A stretch of 64,000 nucleotides of DNA from Tsuneonella litorea (GTDB taxonomy: Bacteria; Pseudomonadota; Alphaproteobacteria; Sphingomonadales; Sphingomonadaceae): NCBI RefSeq assembly GCF_025154015.1, contig NZ_JAOAMV010000002.1, positions 186,001 to 250,000 on the forward strand, written 5' to 3'. This document shows, one piece after another, positions 44,011-51,615 of the stretch. The translations under genes were made by a program, and so were the position numbers. The notes below the pieces were generated by a model. That model was not told the DNA's origin and did not search any database. It saw nothing but the letters and a program-made list of their open reading frames with translations. Positions within the stretch are counted from its first letter, which is position 1; the number at the start of each line of letters is the position of its first letter.

Positions 44011-44472
44011 TTAGCGACGGGAAGCGAATTGCGGAGGGCGTTCCCCCAGCATTTCATCTGCGGCGGCGATCAGCCGGGCGCGATCCCGCGTCGAGGCGAG
44101 TTCCCGGGTCGCCGACTTGAGTTCGCCGCAGCCAAGCCAGGGATGACCCAGGCCATACTGGTTGGCCATGCCGACCGATACGCTGTCGAGCGCCTTCTTC
44201 GCTCGCGCCGGCCCCATCCGCGCGTTGTAGTCGGCTTCCAACGTCTTGAACGCGTCCTGCATGACCGGATACTGGTTCGTCGAAAAGCGCGCATAGTCGG
44301 CCTGGAAATTGTCCGCCCCGAAGCGGCAGCGAAGCGAACTCACCATCAGCATGATGTCCAGCCGCCGGAGCTTCGCCGCTTCGCTCGGCGAGGCGGCCGC
44401 CGCAGCCTGCGGTACGGTCGCGAGCATCGCCATGGCCGCGGCGACCGCAGCCAGTTTCGTGATTGATTTCAT
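44011..44472 (-). CDS. hypothetical secreted protein
   Basis: A 153-residue protein from the ATG at 44472, with a signal peptide (MKSITKLAAV, a hydrophobic core, then ATVPQAAAAA). The mature part is helical, with three conserved-looking features: LRCRFGADNFQADY, a tyrosine/arginine-rich middle (LEADYNARMG) and WLGCGELKSATREL, the last with a cysteine that could pair with the earlier one. I recognise no domain. It lies upstream of ahcY on the same strand, but the hairpin and palindrome between them suggest separate control. Confidence 0.72.
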   Translation of the reverse strand: MKSITKLAAVAAAMAMLATVPQAAAAASPSEAAKLRRLDIMLMVSSLRCRFGADNFQADYARFSTNQYPVMQDAFKTLEADYNARMGPARAKKALDSVSVGMANQYGLGHPWLGCGELKSATRELASTRDRARLIAAADEMLGERPPQFASRR

Positions 44473-44623
44473 GACCCCATTCTCCCCCAACGGGCCCCAC
44501 CCCGGCCCGCGTCACCTGGCGAACGGACCCGCCCGCCTGTTGGAGAGACTGCGCCCGGTCGTTTACCCGTTCTTAAACGGCCACGGTGAAGCGGAATTAA
44601 CCACCTTCGTAGTGCGCTTGCGG

Positions 44624-44651
44624 TTGCACCGGCCGCCCCGCGCGCTATCTC
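44624..44651 (+). promoter_or_regulatory. possible promoter of the peroxiredoxin gene
   Basis: TTGCAC (44624-44629), a 16-base spacer and TATCTC (44646-44651) lie 38 bases before the peroxiredoxin start in a 217-base divergent gap. The fit to a housekeeping promoter is fair only. I see nothing else in this gap. Confidence 0.3.
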
Positions 44652-44689
44652 GGCCCGCGAACGGACGGGACAGCGAAGGAATTTGCGAG

Positions 44690-45169
44690 ATGACGATCAA
44701 GGTGGGCGATACGCTTCCGGATGTGAAACTGGTCAAGGCGACCGAGGAAGGTCCCGAGGCGGTCCAGAGCAGCGAATATTTCAAGGGCAAGAAGGTCGCG
44801 ATCTTCTCGGTGCCCGGCGCGTTCACGCCGACCTGCTCGGCGCGGCACCTGCCCGGCTTCGTGGAGAAGGCAGACGAGCTCAAGTCGAAGGGCGTCGACG
44901 AGATCGTCGCCACCGCGGTCAACGATCCGTTCGTGATGGGCGCCTGGAACAAGGCTGCCGGCTCGGACGACATCACCATGCTGGCCGACGGCAACGGCGA
45001 ATTCGCCGAAGCGATGGGCCTGACGATGGACGGTTCGGCCTTCGGCCTCGGCAAGCGCGGCCAGCGGTGGTCGGCGATCGTCGAGGACGGCGTGGTCAAG
45101 GAACTGAACGTCGAGGCCCCCGGAGACTTCTCGGTTTCGAGCGCGGAGCATCTGCTCGGTCAGCTCTGA
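44690..45169 (+). CDS. peroxiredoxin (Prx5-type)
   Basis: A 159-residue thiol peroxidase of the Prx5/hybrid-Prx class, detoxifying hydrogen peroxide and alkyl hydroperoxides. The peroxidatic cysteine is C49 in PGAFTPTCS, and the later VNDPFVMGAW and GKRGQRWSAIVEDG segments are typical. No glutaredoxin domain is fused, so reduction is probably by glutathione/glutaredoxin or thioredoxin. The ATG at 44690 gives the normal N-terminus MTIKVGDTLPD; the longer in-frame extension is discarded. Confidence 0.93.
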   Translation: MTIKVGDTLPDVKLVKATEEGPEAVQSSEYFKGKKVAIFSVPGAFTPTCSARHLPGFVEKADELKSKGVDEIVATAVNDPFVMGAWNKAAGSDDITMLADGNGEFAEAMGLTMDGSAFGLGKRGQRWSAIVEDGVVKELNVEAPGDFSVSSAEHLLGQL

Positions 45170-45206
45170 CAACCCGATAGCAACCAAATCCGGCTAGGGC
45201 GGCGGC

Positions 45207-46148
45207 GTGAATGCGTCTGCCGCCCTTTCCATGCCTGACCGGCCGTCATGGGGACTTGCACCGCCCTCTCCGGTTGCCCTCTTGGTCGCCGGGGCCCTGA
45301 CAGCCGGATTGGCAGCGGCGGCAGCAGTGATCTGGATGACCGGCTCGCGGATCGAGATCGCTGGTTTCCTGCGGTTCTTTCTCCTCGGACTGGCTCTGCT
45401 TGGCCTTTCGCTGTGGTGCCGCAGGCGCCTGCCTGACCGCCGGCTGGCGCACGCGGCGGCGATCGTCGGCGCGGCGACCTGGGCGCTGATCCTGTGCGGC
45501 CTGGTGTCCAACGTCGGGCTGCGGCTCGGAGCCCCGCTCGCCGACGAGCGATTCGCGCGCGCCGACGCGCTCGTCGGGATCAATGCGGGCACCGTCGTGC
45601 AGTCGATTGCGGCACAACCGCTGGTCACGAGCATTCTTGCGGCTGCTTACAATTCATCGGGGATCGCGGTGGTCGCGGTCATATTTCTCGCGATCGCGCG
45701 CAACCACATCGGCGCGGCATGGGAACTGGTCGCCACCGCGATCCTGTCAATGCAGGTGGTCGCGATCGCGTCGCTGGGTGTGCCGGCCTGGGGCGTGATG
45801 CGGCACTTCGGCCTCGCCGGCCTGCAGGGAGCGGGTTTGCCCGCCGGCGCAGGAGTCTACCAGTGGCCCGCCTTTGAACATTTCCGGCACGGCGGGGACC
45901 AGCTCGTCCGACTTGCAGACATGGGCGGCGTGGTCGCCTTCCCTTCGTTTCACACCGTTCTGGCCTTGATGCTGACCCAGGCGCTCGCCGGTACGAGAAT
46001 GCGGTGGCTGGGTCCCCCGTGGAGCGCGGTCATCATCCTGGCCGCTATCCCCATGGGGGGCCACTACGGCGTCGATCTTGCCGCGGGTTTCCTGGTCTGG
46101 CTCGGCTGCGCCGTGCTCGCCCGGCGGATTAGTAGCCCATCAGCTTGA
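45207..46148 (+). CDS. PAP2-superfamily membrane phosphatase
   Basis: A 313-residue membrane protein with about six or seven helices and the PAP2 motifs PSFHTVLALM (about 251-260) and GGHYGVDLAAG (about 288-298), which supply the catalytic histidines and aspartate. The spacing and long N-terminal region fit the PAP2_3 (Aur1/IPT1-like) subgroup, so a lipid-phosphate phosphatase or a lipid head-group transferase are both possible. The start is GTG at 45207; an ATG eight codons later is an alternative. It converges with folE, overlapping by 20 bases. Confidence 0.8.
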   Translation: MNASAALSMPDRPSWGLAPPSPVALLVAGALTAGLAAAAAVIWMTGSRIEIAGFLRFFLLGLALLGLSLWCRRRLPDRRLAHAAAIVGAATWALILCGLVSNVGLRLGAPLADERFARADALVGINAGTVVQSIAAQPLVTSILAAAYNSSGIAVVAVIFLAIARNHIGAAWELVATAILSMQVVAIASLGVPAWGVMRHFGLAGLQGAGLPAGAGVYQWPAFEHFRHGGDQLVRLADMGGVVAFPSFHTVLALMLTQALAGTRMRWLGPPWSAVIILAAIPMGGHYGVDLAAGFLVWLGCAVLARRISSPSA

Positions 46149-46737
46149 GCACTTCCTCGCGGCTGCGCGGATCGTCGAGAAACGTGCCCATCATCCGGCT
46201 GGTGGTCATGCCGACACCCGGCGTGCGGACCCCGCGCGCCGTCATGCACGAATGCGACGCCTCGATCACGACAGCGACGCCCTGCGGCCTGAGATGCTCC
46301 CAGATGCAATCGGCGACTTCGGCGGTCAGCCGTTCCTGGACCTGCAGGCGACGGGCGAACCCGTGGAGCACCCGAGCGAGCTTGCTGATGCCGACCACGC
46401 GATCGTTCGGCAGGTAGGCGATCGCCGCCTTGCCGATGATCGGCGCCATGTGATGCTCGCAGTGGCTCTGGAACGGGATGTCCCTGAGCAGCACGATCTC
46501 GTTGTAGCCGCCGACCTCCTCGAAGATCCGGCTGAGGTGGACCGACGGGTCTTCGCCATAGCCGATGCAGTATTCCTTCCATGCGCGGGCCACGCGTGAA
46601 GGAGTATCGACGAGGCCTTCGCGGGTCGGATCGTCGCCAGCCCATTCGATCAAGGTGCGGATCGCGTCCTGAACGTGCGCGGGCACCGGCGGCTTGCCGC
46701 GCGGATCGTCTTCGTCGGGACCGACCAGGCTGCTCAT
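46129..46737 (-). CDS. folE: GTP cyclohydrolase I
   Basis: A 202-residue type IA enzyme that makes dihydroneopterin triphosphate from GTP, the first step of folate synthesis. The zinc ligands are C93 and H96 (SHCEHHMAP) and C164 (SHSCMTARG). The QERLTAEVAD and VGISKLARV segments are canonical. Its ATG overlaps the stop of the phospholipase D gene by four bases, so the two are cotranscribed. Confidence 0.97.
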   Translation of the reverse strand: MSSLVGPDEDDPRGKPPVPAHVQDAIRTLIEWAGDDPTREGLVDTPSRVARAWKEYCIGYGEDPSVHLSRIFEEVGGYNEIVLLRDIPFQSHCEHHMAPIIGKAAIAYLPNDRVVGISKLARVLHGFARRLQVQERLTAEVADCIWEHLRPQGVAVVIEASHSCMTARGVRTPGVGMTTSRMMGTFLDDPRSREEVLKLMGY

Positions 46738-48278
46738 GACTTCAGTTTCCTCCTGCCGCGGACACGGTTCCAGGCGCGGCTGACGAGGCTGCCCTGCTTC
46801 ATCAGGCCGCCCTTGGCAAACGGTTCGAACATCTCGTCAGGGGACTCGGGATCGAGGATCTGCGAGCCGGCCAGCGTTTCCTCGATTTCGTCGACCTCCG
46901 GGGGGACGAACCGGCGCAGTTGCCGCGCATTCTTTCGGCCGTGCTTCTCGATGAAGGCGATCATCGATCCTTCCGTCTCCAGCGCACGAGCCACCGCGTC
47001 CTCCTCCATCCCGCAGTGCTCGGCAAGAAGCGACCGACGGATGGCGCCGATCGCGTCGGTGGCATGGGCGTTGCCGGGCCGCGCAGCATCGATGAACACG
47101 TCGCACTCGCTGTCCAGCCCCATCGAGCGGTTATTGAAGTTCGCCGAGCCGATGCGCAGGATCCGGTCGTCGAAGATCGTCAGCTTCGCGTGGACGTAGA
47201 TCGGCGTTTCACCCGTGTAGGGGACGAACATTGCGAAGCGCCCGCGATGGTCGATGTCGGCGAGCGAGTGCAGCAGGCAGTTGCGCGCGTGGTCCATGGC
47301 GACCTGCTCCAGCCATCCGTCGCCGGTTTGCGGCTGAACCATGACGATTTCGGGCGGGTTGTCCTCTTCCAGCCGCTTCGCGATCGCATCGGCGATGCGC
47401 GGCGAGGTGAAGTACTGGTTTTCCGAGTAGATGAAGTGCCTGGCCGATGCGATCTGGCGGAGCAGCAGTTCCTCGATCTCGCTGACGCCTTCGAGGCCGT
47501 CGTATTTCGCGCGCGTGCGGGCGATACCGATCTCCACCCCTTCGAACTGCACCGCAAGCTCCCGGGGCCAGAGGCTCTCCTCGGGTATCTCCACCTCGCT
47601 CAGCGCATCTCCACCGGCCCGCCGCCACCGCTCGCGGCACAGCGCGCCAAGGTGGCGTGCCGCTTCGCCTTCCATCATCATCGTTGCGTCGTGCCACGGG
47701 CCATAGCGCAGGCCGTGAGGGCGGTGCCGACGACGGTCGTTCTCGATGTGCTCGCGGGTGTCCCAGCGTTCCTGGGTCATGTCGATGCCGCCGCACACGG
47801 CAAGCCTGTCGTCGAGCACGGCGATCTTCTGGTGGTGCGAGCAGCCGACCGGGTGATGACCATCGAAATTGACGTGAATCGCCTTGTAGGCGGCCATCCG
47901 GATCACATCGAACAGCATGAAACCCCGCAGGGCGAAATCGAAAACGCCCAGACCCCACTTCAGGATGTCGATCTCGATCCCATTGCGGTGTCGAGCGAGC
48001 CATACGAGGAAACTGCCGAGCCGGCGCGGATAGGTCCGGCGGAACGGACGACTGAACCAGCGTCTTCCAACCGCCAGGTGAATGCGGGTGTCGAAATCCC
48101 ACCCGACCAGGAGGATGCGGCGGCGCGCGTCGAGCATCGCCTTCTGCATCAGGGCAAAATAGTCCTCGGCATCGACGATCACGCTGGCGCGATCGACGCG
48201 CGCATAACGCCAGACTCCCGGTTCGACCGAATCGTCGGTGAACGCGATCTCGTTCGGGTTTTCAGCTGCCTCGGCCAC
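46734..48278 (-). CDS. phospholipase D / cardiolipin-synthase-like protein
   Basis: A 514-residue protein with two HKD catalytic motifs: HHQKIAVLDD (about 146-155) and HAKLTIFDD (about 354-362), the second followed by GSANFNNRSMG. There is no clear N-terminal membrane helix, unlike classical cardiolipin synthase, so it is either a cytosolic/peripheral phospholipase D or a ClsB/C-like transphosphatidylase. The start is GTG at 48278, since the overlapping ATG is in another frame. A basic C-terminus (RAWNRVRGRRKLKS) could contact membrane. Confidence 0.88.
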   Translation of the reverse strand: MAEAAENPNEIAFTDDSVEPGVWRYARVDRASVIVDAEDYFALMQKAMLDARRRILLVGWDFDTRIHLAVGRRWFSRPFRRTYPRRLGSFLVWLARHRNGIEIDILKWGLGVFDFALRGFMLFDVIRMAAYKAIHVNFDGHHPVGCSHHQKIAVLDDRLAVCGGIDMTQERWDTREHIENDRRRHRPHGLRYGPWHDATMMMEGEAARHLGALCRERWRRAGGDALSEVEIPEESLWPRELAVQFEGVEIGIARTRAKYDGLEGVSEIEELLLRQIASARHFIYSENQYFTSPRIADAIAKRLEEDNPPEIVMVQPQTGDGWLEQVAMDHARNCLLHSLADIDHRGRFAMFVPYTGETPIYVHAKLTIFDDRILRIGSANFNNRSMGLDSECDVFIDAARPGNAHATDAIGAIRRSLLAEHCGMEEDAVARALETEGSMIAFIEKHGRKNARQLRRFVPPEVDEIEETLAGSQILDPESPDEMFEPFAKGGLMKQGSLVSRAWNRVRGRRKLKS

Positions 48279-48431
48279 ATTTCCCCTTCGCGGCTTTGCG
48301 CGTCCCTAGGGGGAATGGACGAAGTTTGCGAGCGGTTCCGGGAAGCTCCGTGGCCATCGCCTGCCGGGCTTGCAGAGTGACGGACCGACATCCCTAGCCG
48401 ATGGCGGCCCGCCCCCCTTCGCGCGCTCTGC

Positions 48432-48752
48432 TCAGCCACCCGGCTCGTACGGACCGCCCCGCTGCGGATTGCACGCCCATCCCGGGCTCAACGAGGGCTC
48501 CCGCGGGTCGTTGGCCGTGGGATCCAGGAAAGGGGCCAACCAGGTCTGGGCGAAGAAGAACCCGAATGACTGGACACGGCCGCCGGGGTCCGACGTGTCT
48601 ACGTCTCCATCGGGCGTGTCGTTCAGCCCGGAGAACGCGCAGGATGACTTGCCGTTGACGGTAAGTTCCTTGCCATTGCCCGTGACCTCGCCGGCCAGCG
48701 CCGGAGTGGACAGCAGCACCAGGCACGCAGTGCAGGTGACAAGCTTCTTCAT
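48432..48752 (-). CDS. hypothetical secreted protein
   Basis: A 106-residue protein with a signal peptide (MKKLVTCTACLVLLSTPALA). The mature part is polar and ends in a Pro/Gly-rich stretch with SPGWACNPQRGGPYEPGG; a second cysteine in KSSCAFSG could form a disulfide with it. I recognise no family. It is divergent from the interrupted winged-helix regulator gene across 138 bases, so it could be its target. A 153-base gap with no visible feature separates it from the phospholipase D gene. Confidence 0.7.
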   Translation of the reverse strand: MKKLVTCTACLVLLSTPALAGEVTGNGKELTVNGKSSCAFSGLNDTPDGDVDTSDPGGRVQSFGFFFAQTWLAPFLDPTANDPREPSLSPGWACNPQRGGPYEPGG

Positions 48753-48821
48753 GATCGGCTCCTTTCGTTGATCACTGCGAGGGAGCGTGCTCCGGCGGCC
48801 GCGATCGTGCGAGCACCTGAA

Positions 48822-48854
48822 GCTGATGAAATGCTGACGAATTGCTGATATATT
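48822..48854. repeat. three 11-bp direct repeats (candidate regulator binding site)
   Basis: Three consecutive 11-base units, GCTGATGAAAT, GCTGACGAATT and GCTGATATATT, sit in the 138-base divergent gap. The core GCTGA is invariant. The period of one helical turn is what OmpR/PhoB-type winged-helix proteins bind as head-to-tail dimers, and such a protein is encoded 36 bases downstream. The A/T-rich end TATATT could also be a -10 element. Confidence 0.65.
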
Positions 48855-48890
48855 CGCTTTGAAGGCAACGGGCCGGAATGGAGGTGCCTC

Positions 48891-50354
48891 TTGCTGCCAG
48901 AACCCGATGACGGATTCGTTCGGCTTGATGCGACCGATTCCTTTCGGCTGGGTTCAATACGTGTCGATCCCCCGAGCCTGCGCCTGATCCGCGACAAGCA
49001 GGAGATCATTCTCGAGCCGCGCGTCATGCGGGTGCTGATCGCGCTTGCGCAGGCAAGCGGCCAGGTCGTCGGGCACGATGCCCTCATCGAGAGATGCTGA
49101 GACGGGCAGGTCGTCGGCGACAATGCGATACAGCGGGCGGTTTCCAAGGTGCGCCAGGTCGGCGCCGGATTCGCAGGGGGCGACTTCGAGGTGCAGACCA
49201 TCAGGGGGGTCGGTTACCGACTGTCTTGCGCCGGAGCCGATGCCCCGCCGGACGGCGCAAACGGGGAGCCGAGGTTCGGCCGACGCGCCGTCGTGGCGGC
49301 GGCTGGCGCTGCCGCGATTCTCGGCGGTGCGGCCTTCGTGCAGGGCCGCCGTCGTCCCGTCGACCGGCAGGCGAAAGAGCTCTTCGAAAGAGCGGAAATT
49401 GCCCGGCGAGAGGAAGGCTGTGCCCTGATCCCGGAGCAGGCATCCTCACTGTACCGGGCCGCTCTCGAGGCTGCTCCCGATTTCGCAGCGCCCTGGGGCG
49501 GGCTTGCCCTCGTCGCCGCGAAGGCCCTCGACCGGAACGAGGATATCGAACGGAATCGCCGCGTGGCCCTTTCCGCCGCGCGGCGCGGCGCCGAAATTGA
49601 CCCCCGGCATCCATATCCGCGCATAGCCGTCGCCCTTGCCGAGCCGACCTATATGCGCTGGGGCGCGCAGCGGAAACGGCTGGAGCGTCTGGAGCAGCGC
49701 ATTGCGCCGGGATGGGATCTGCCGGCTGCGATTGGGTTCCTTGCGATGTGCTGCGGTCATCTCGATACGGCGATCGGCGCATTCCAGCGCGCGCTGGATC
49801 ACCAGTGGAACCTGCTGGGCGTGCAGTTCTGGCTGGCCCATGCGCTGCTGATGGCAGGCCGGGACGAGGAAAGCCTGAGGATCGCAGATCAGGCCCTGTC
49901 TCAAAGCCCCAAGAACTGGTGCGCCTGGGAGGTGGCTTTCCGTGCCAACCTGATGTCCGGCAATTTCGCTGCGGTGAACGTGCTCATCGGCGATGTGCGC
50001 GCCACGCCCGCGAATCTTCACCCGGGCGGCCGCCTGTCGCGCCAGATGCTGGCGCGCGCGGTAATCGACGAGGATGCCGGGTCCAGAAAGGCGACCATCA
50101 GGTATTTTCACGAGACCATCCTCGAATGGCCGAGCTTCATTCCCTTTGCCGCTGCGCCGCTCGCCCTCCTGCGGGAGTTCGAACTGCTGACGACCGCGAT
50201 CAGGGGCTATTTGCTCAGCGAAGGACCCATGGCGGTACCCACCGATTGGCGCAGGCACCCGTGGTTCCTCTACCAACCGCCCCTGCTGGAACTGCATGAC
50301 CACCCGCCGGTCCGCCAGGCCATGCTGAAAGTGGGACTCGATCTCCGACGCTAG
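48891..50354 (+). pseudogene. OmpR/CadC-type winged-helix regulator with TPR-like domain, interrupted by one in-frame TGA
   Basis: A single frame of 488 codons from a TTG at 48891 (perfect GGAGGTG ribosome site just upstream) to 50354 contains one TGA at 49098-49100. Before it lies the first half of an OmpR-type winged helix (RLGSIRVDPPSLRLI, then LEPRVMRVLIALAQASGQVV and ALIERC). After it the helix continues as DGQVVGDNAIQRAVSKVRQV and the wing TIRGVGYRLSC. Relatives have CWDG or DVWDG here, so TGG has become TGA. A transmembrane segment (VVAAAGAAAILGGAAFVQG) and a helical-repeat region of about 320 residues follow. Everything else is intact, so the change is recent, a sequencing error, or read through. 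Confidence 0.8.
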
Positions 50355-50440
50355 GGCAGACTCCGCGCGACTGCGGCCTGGTCGCGCCAGCCTCGGACAC
50401 CCGAAGAGGAAATGTCCAGTACACTATCCGGTGGGAAAAT

Positions 50441-50517
50441 TGGCGCGCCCGGAACGATTCGAACGTCCGACCCTCAGATTCGTAGTCTGATGCTCTATCC
50501 AGCTGAGCTACGGGCGC
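50441..50517 (-). tRNA. tRNA-Arg (anticodon ACG)
   Basis: A complete cloverleaf on the minus strand. The acceptor stem is GCGCCCG with CGGGCGC, the D-arm is AGCTCAGCTGGATAGAGC, the anticodon loop CTACGAA carries ACG (read as ICG after deamination), and the T-loop is CGTTCGAATCG. CCA is encoded. It reads CGU/CGC/CGA arginine codons. Confidence 0.97.
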
Positions 50518-50531
50518 GCTTGAGAGGGGGC

Positions 50532-50560
50532 CACATAGGCATGGGTGAGAGCCTTGGCAA
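50532..50560 (-). promoter_or_regulatory. promoter of tRNA-Arg
   Basis: On the minus strand a -35 box TTGCCA (50560-50555), a 17-base spacer and a -10 box TATGTG (50537-50532) sit about 15 bases before the mature tRNA. The architecture is the same as at tRNA-Asn. It lies just after the mutT stop, so the tRNA has its own promoter. Confidence 0.55.
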
Positions 50561-50572
50561 CACCTATTGCGA

Positions 50573-50983
50573 TCATTCGCACAGCGATCTGACGAGTGCC
50601 TTGTCGAGCGGCGGAAGGGCCAACCGGTCGGCCTCCGCGAGCCCAAACCAGCCAATCTCGGCGCCCGGCTCAGCTACGGGAAATCCCTGCCACGCGATTA
50701 CCGTGTAAAGCAGGATGACAATACCCGGTCGACCACCGGCCGGCATTTCTTCGGCGAAGGCCTGCGCGACAAGGTCCTGCGGATCGATCGTGACGGTCAA
50801 CTCCTCGTTAAGCTCGCGAACCAGCGCGTTGCGGGGACTTTCGCCGACCTCGATCTTTCCGCCGGGAAATTCCCACAGCCCGCCATGATGCTTTTCGAGC
50901 GGCCGGCGCTGAAGCAGGAACCGACCGTCGTCGCGCTGCATCGCTCCGGCAACGACCGCCATCCATGTCGGATTCTTTTCCAT
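50573..50983 (-). CDS. mutT: MutT-type Nudix pyrophosphohydrolase
   Basis: A 136-residue Nudix hydrolase with the box GGKIEVGESPRNALVRELNEEL (described here by its G, E, REL and EE positions at about 41-62) and upstream FLLQRRPLEKHHGGLWEFP, the pattern of 8-oxo-dGTP diphosphatase MutT. It cleans oxidised nucleotides from the pool. I start at the ATG at 50983 (MEKNPTWMAVVAGAM). Close relatives with other nucleotide substrates are possible. It is divergent from the first pilin gene. Confidence 0.9.
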   Translation of the reverse strand: MEKNPTWMAVVAGAMQRDDGRFLLQRRPLEKHHGGLWEFPGGKIEVGESPRNALVRELNEELTVTIDPQDLVAQAFAEEMPAGGRPGIVILLYTVIAWQGFPVAEPGAEIGWFGLAEADRLALPPLDKALVRSLCE

Positions 50984-51065
50984 GCGCAGCGCCCTTCGCA
51001 ACCTTTTCTTAACCCGGGGGGCGCACAAAGCATCCTGTCAGTAAATATTCGACGGACACAAACCA

Positions 51066-51248
51066 ATGCCGATGCGCAAGCTCCTCAAAGCGATTGCCAC
51101 CGACATTTCGGGGGCCACTGCCGTCGAATACGGACTGATCTTGGCGATGATGTTCCTCGCCATGCTCGTGGCTGTCCAGAATTTCGGCAACACCACAATC
51201 GTTATGTGGAACAACGTTTCCGACAAGATGGCACAGGCCTCGAAATAA
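51066..51248 (+). CDS. Flp-family type IVb pilin
   Basis: A 60-residue prepilin. The leader ends at G16 and the mature protein starts ATAVEYGLI with the invariant glutamate five residues in, followed by the hydrophobic spine LAMMFLAMLVAV and a short polar C-terminus. Such pilins are processed by a CpaA/TadV prepilin peptidase and assembled by the Tad secretion system into adhesive fibres. No tad/cpa genes are nearby. A second pilin gene follows after 115 bases. Confidence 0.9.
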   Translation: MPMRKLLKAIATDISGATAVEYGLILAMMFLAMLVAVQNFGNTTIVMWNNVSDKMAQASK

Positions 51249-51363
51249 GCGTGCAAGCGGTTAGGATTTTGTCAACTCCGACGCCGTAATCCGAACGAAG
51301 TCCAAGCCGTGAATATGGGTTCGGCATGGACCGGGTAGCGAAGACTGAACCAGGAGACGTCAC

Positions 51364-51528
51364 ATGCAGTTCATCAAGAATCTCGTCCGCGACGAAGCGG
51401 GCGCCACCGCCATCGAATACGGCCTGATCGCCGCTCTCATCGCGGTCGCCGCGATCGCCGCGATGCAGGGCCTCGGCAACCAGCTGAGCGCGACCTTCAC
51501 CGAGGTCAGCACCAAGATGAAGGGCTAA
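51364..51528 (+). CDS. Flp-family type IVb pilin (second copy)
   Basis: A 54-residue prepilin. The leader ends at G13, the mature start is ATAIEYGLIAALIAVAAI and the tail is STKMKG. It has a clear AGGAG ribosome site at about 51351-51355. It is nearer to the canonical alphaproteobacterial Flp/PilA than the first copy and is followed by a strong intrinsic terminator, so it is likely the major pilin and highly expressed. Confidence 0.93.
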   Translation: MQFIKNLVRDEAGATAIEYGLIAALIAVAAIAAMQGLGNQLSATFTEVSTKMKG

Positions 51529-51552
51529 TCCTTCACTCTTGATCGATTGAAG

Positions 51553-51583
51553 AAGGCGGCGGGAGCGATCCCGCCGCCTTTTT
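51553..51583 (+). terminator. Rho-independent terminator after the pilin genes
   Basis: A perfect 12-bp stem (51553-51564 with 51569-51580; GC-rich core GGCGGCGGGA) with a tetraloop GCGA, running into a T-tract of five. It lies 24 bases after the second pilin stop and is the clearest intrinsic terminator in the window. It may also serve the convergent M48 protease gene. Confidence 0.88.
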
Positions 51584-51615
51584 CGTGTGCGCGTCCCAGT
51601 CCGGTCCGAGGGCGA

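Noticed and set aside
42394-44466. A 690-codon plus-strand frame opposite ahcY and its upstream gene
   Set aside because: It is an antisense shadow spanning two minus-strand genes and a regulatory gap, and has no recognisable domain.
49098-49100. Selenocysteine decoding of the in-frame TGA
   Set aside because: The residue replaced is a structural tryptophan of a DNA-binding domain, not a redox site. I see no SECIS-like stem immediately after it and no sel genes in the window.
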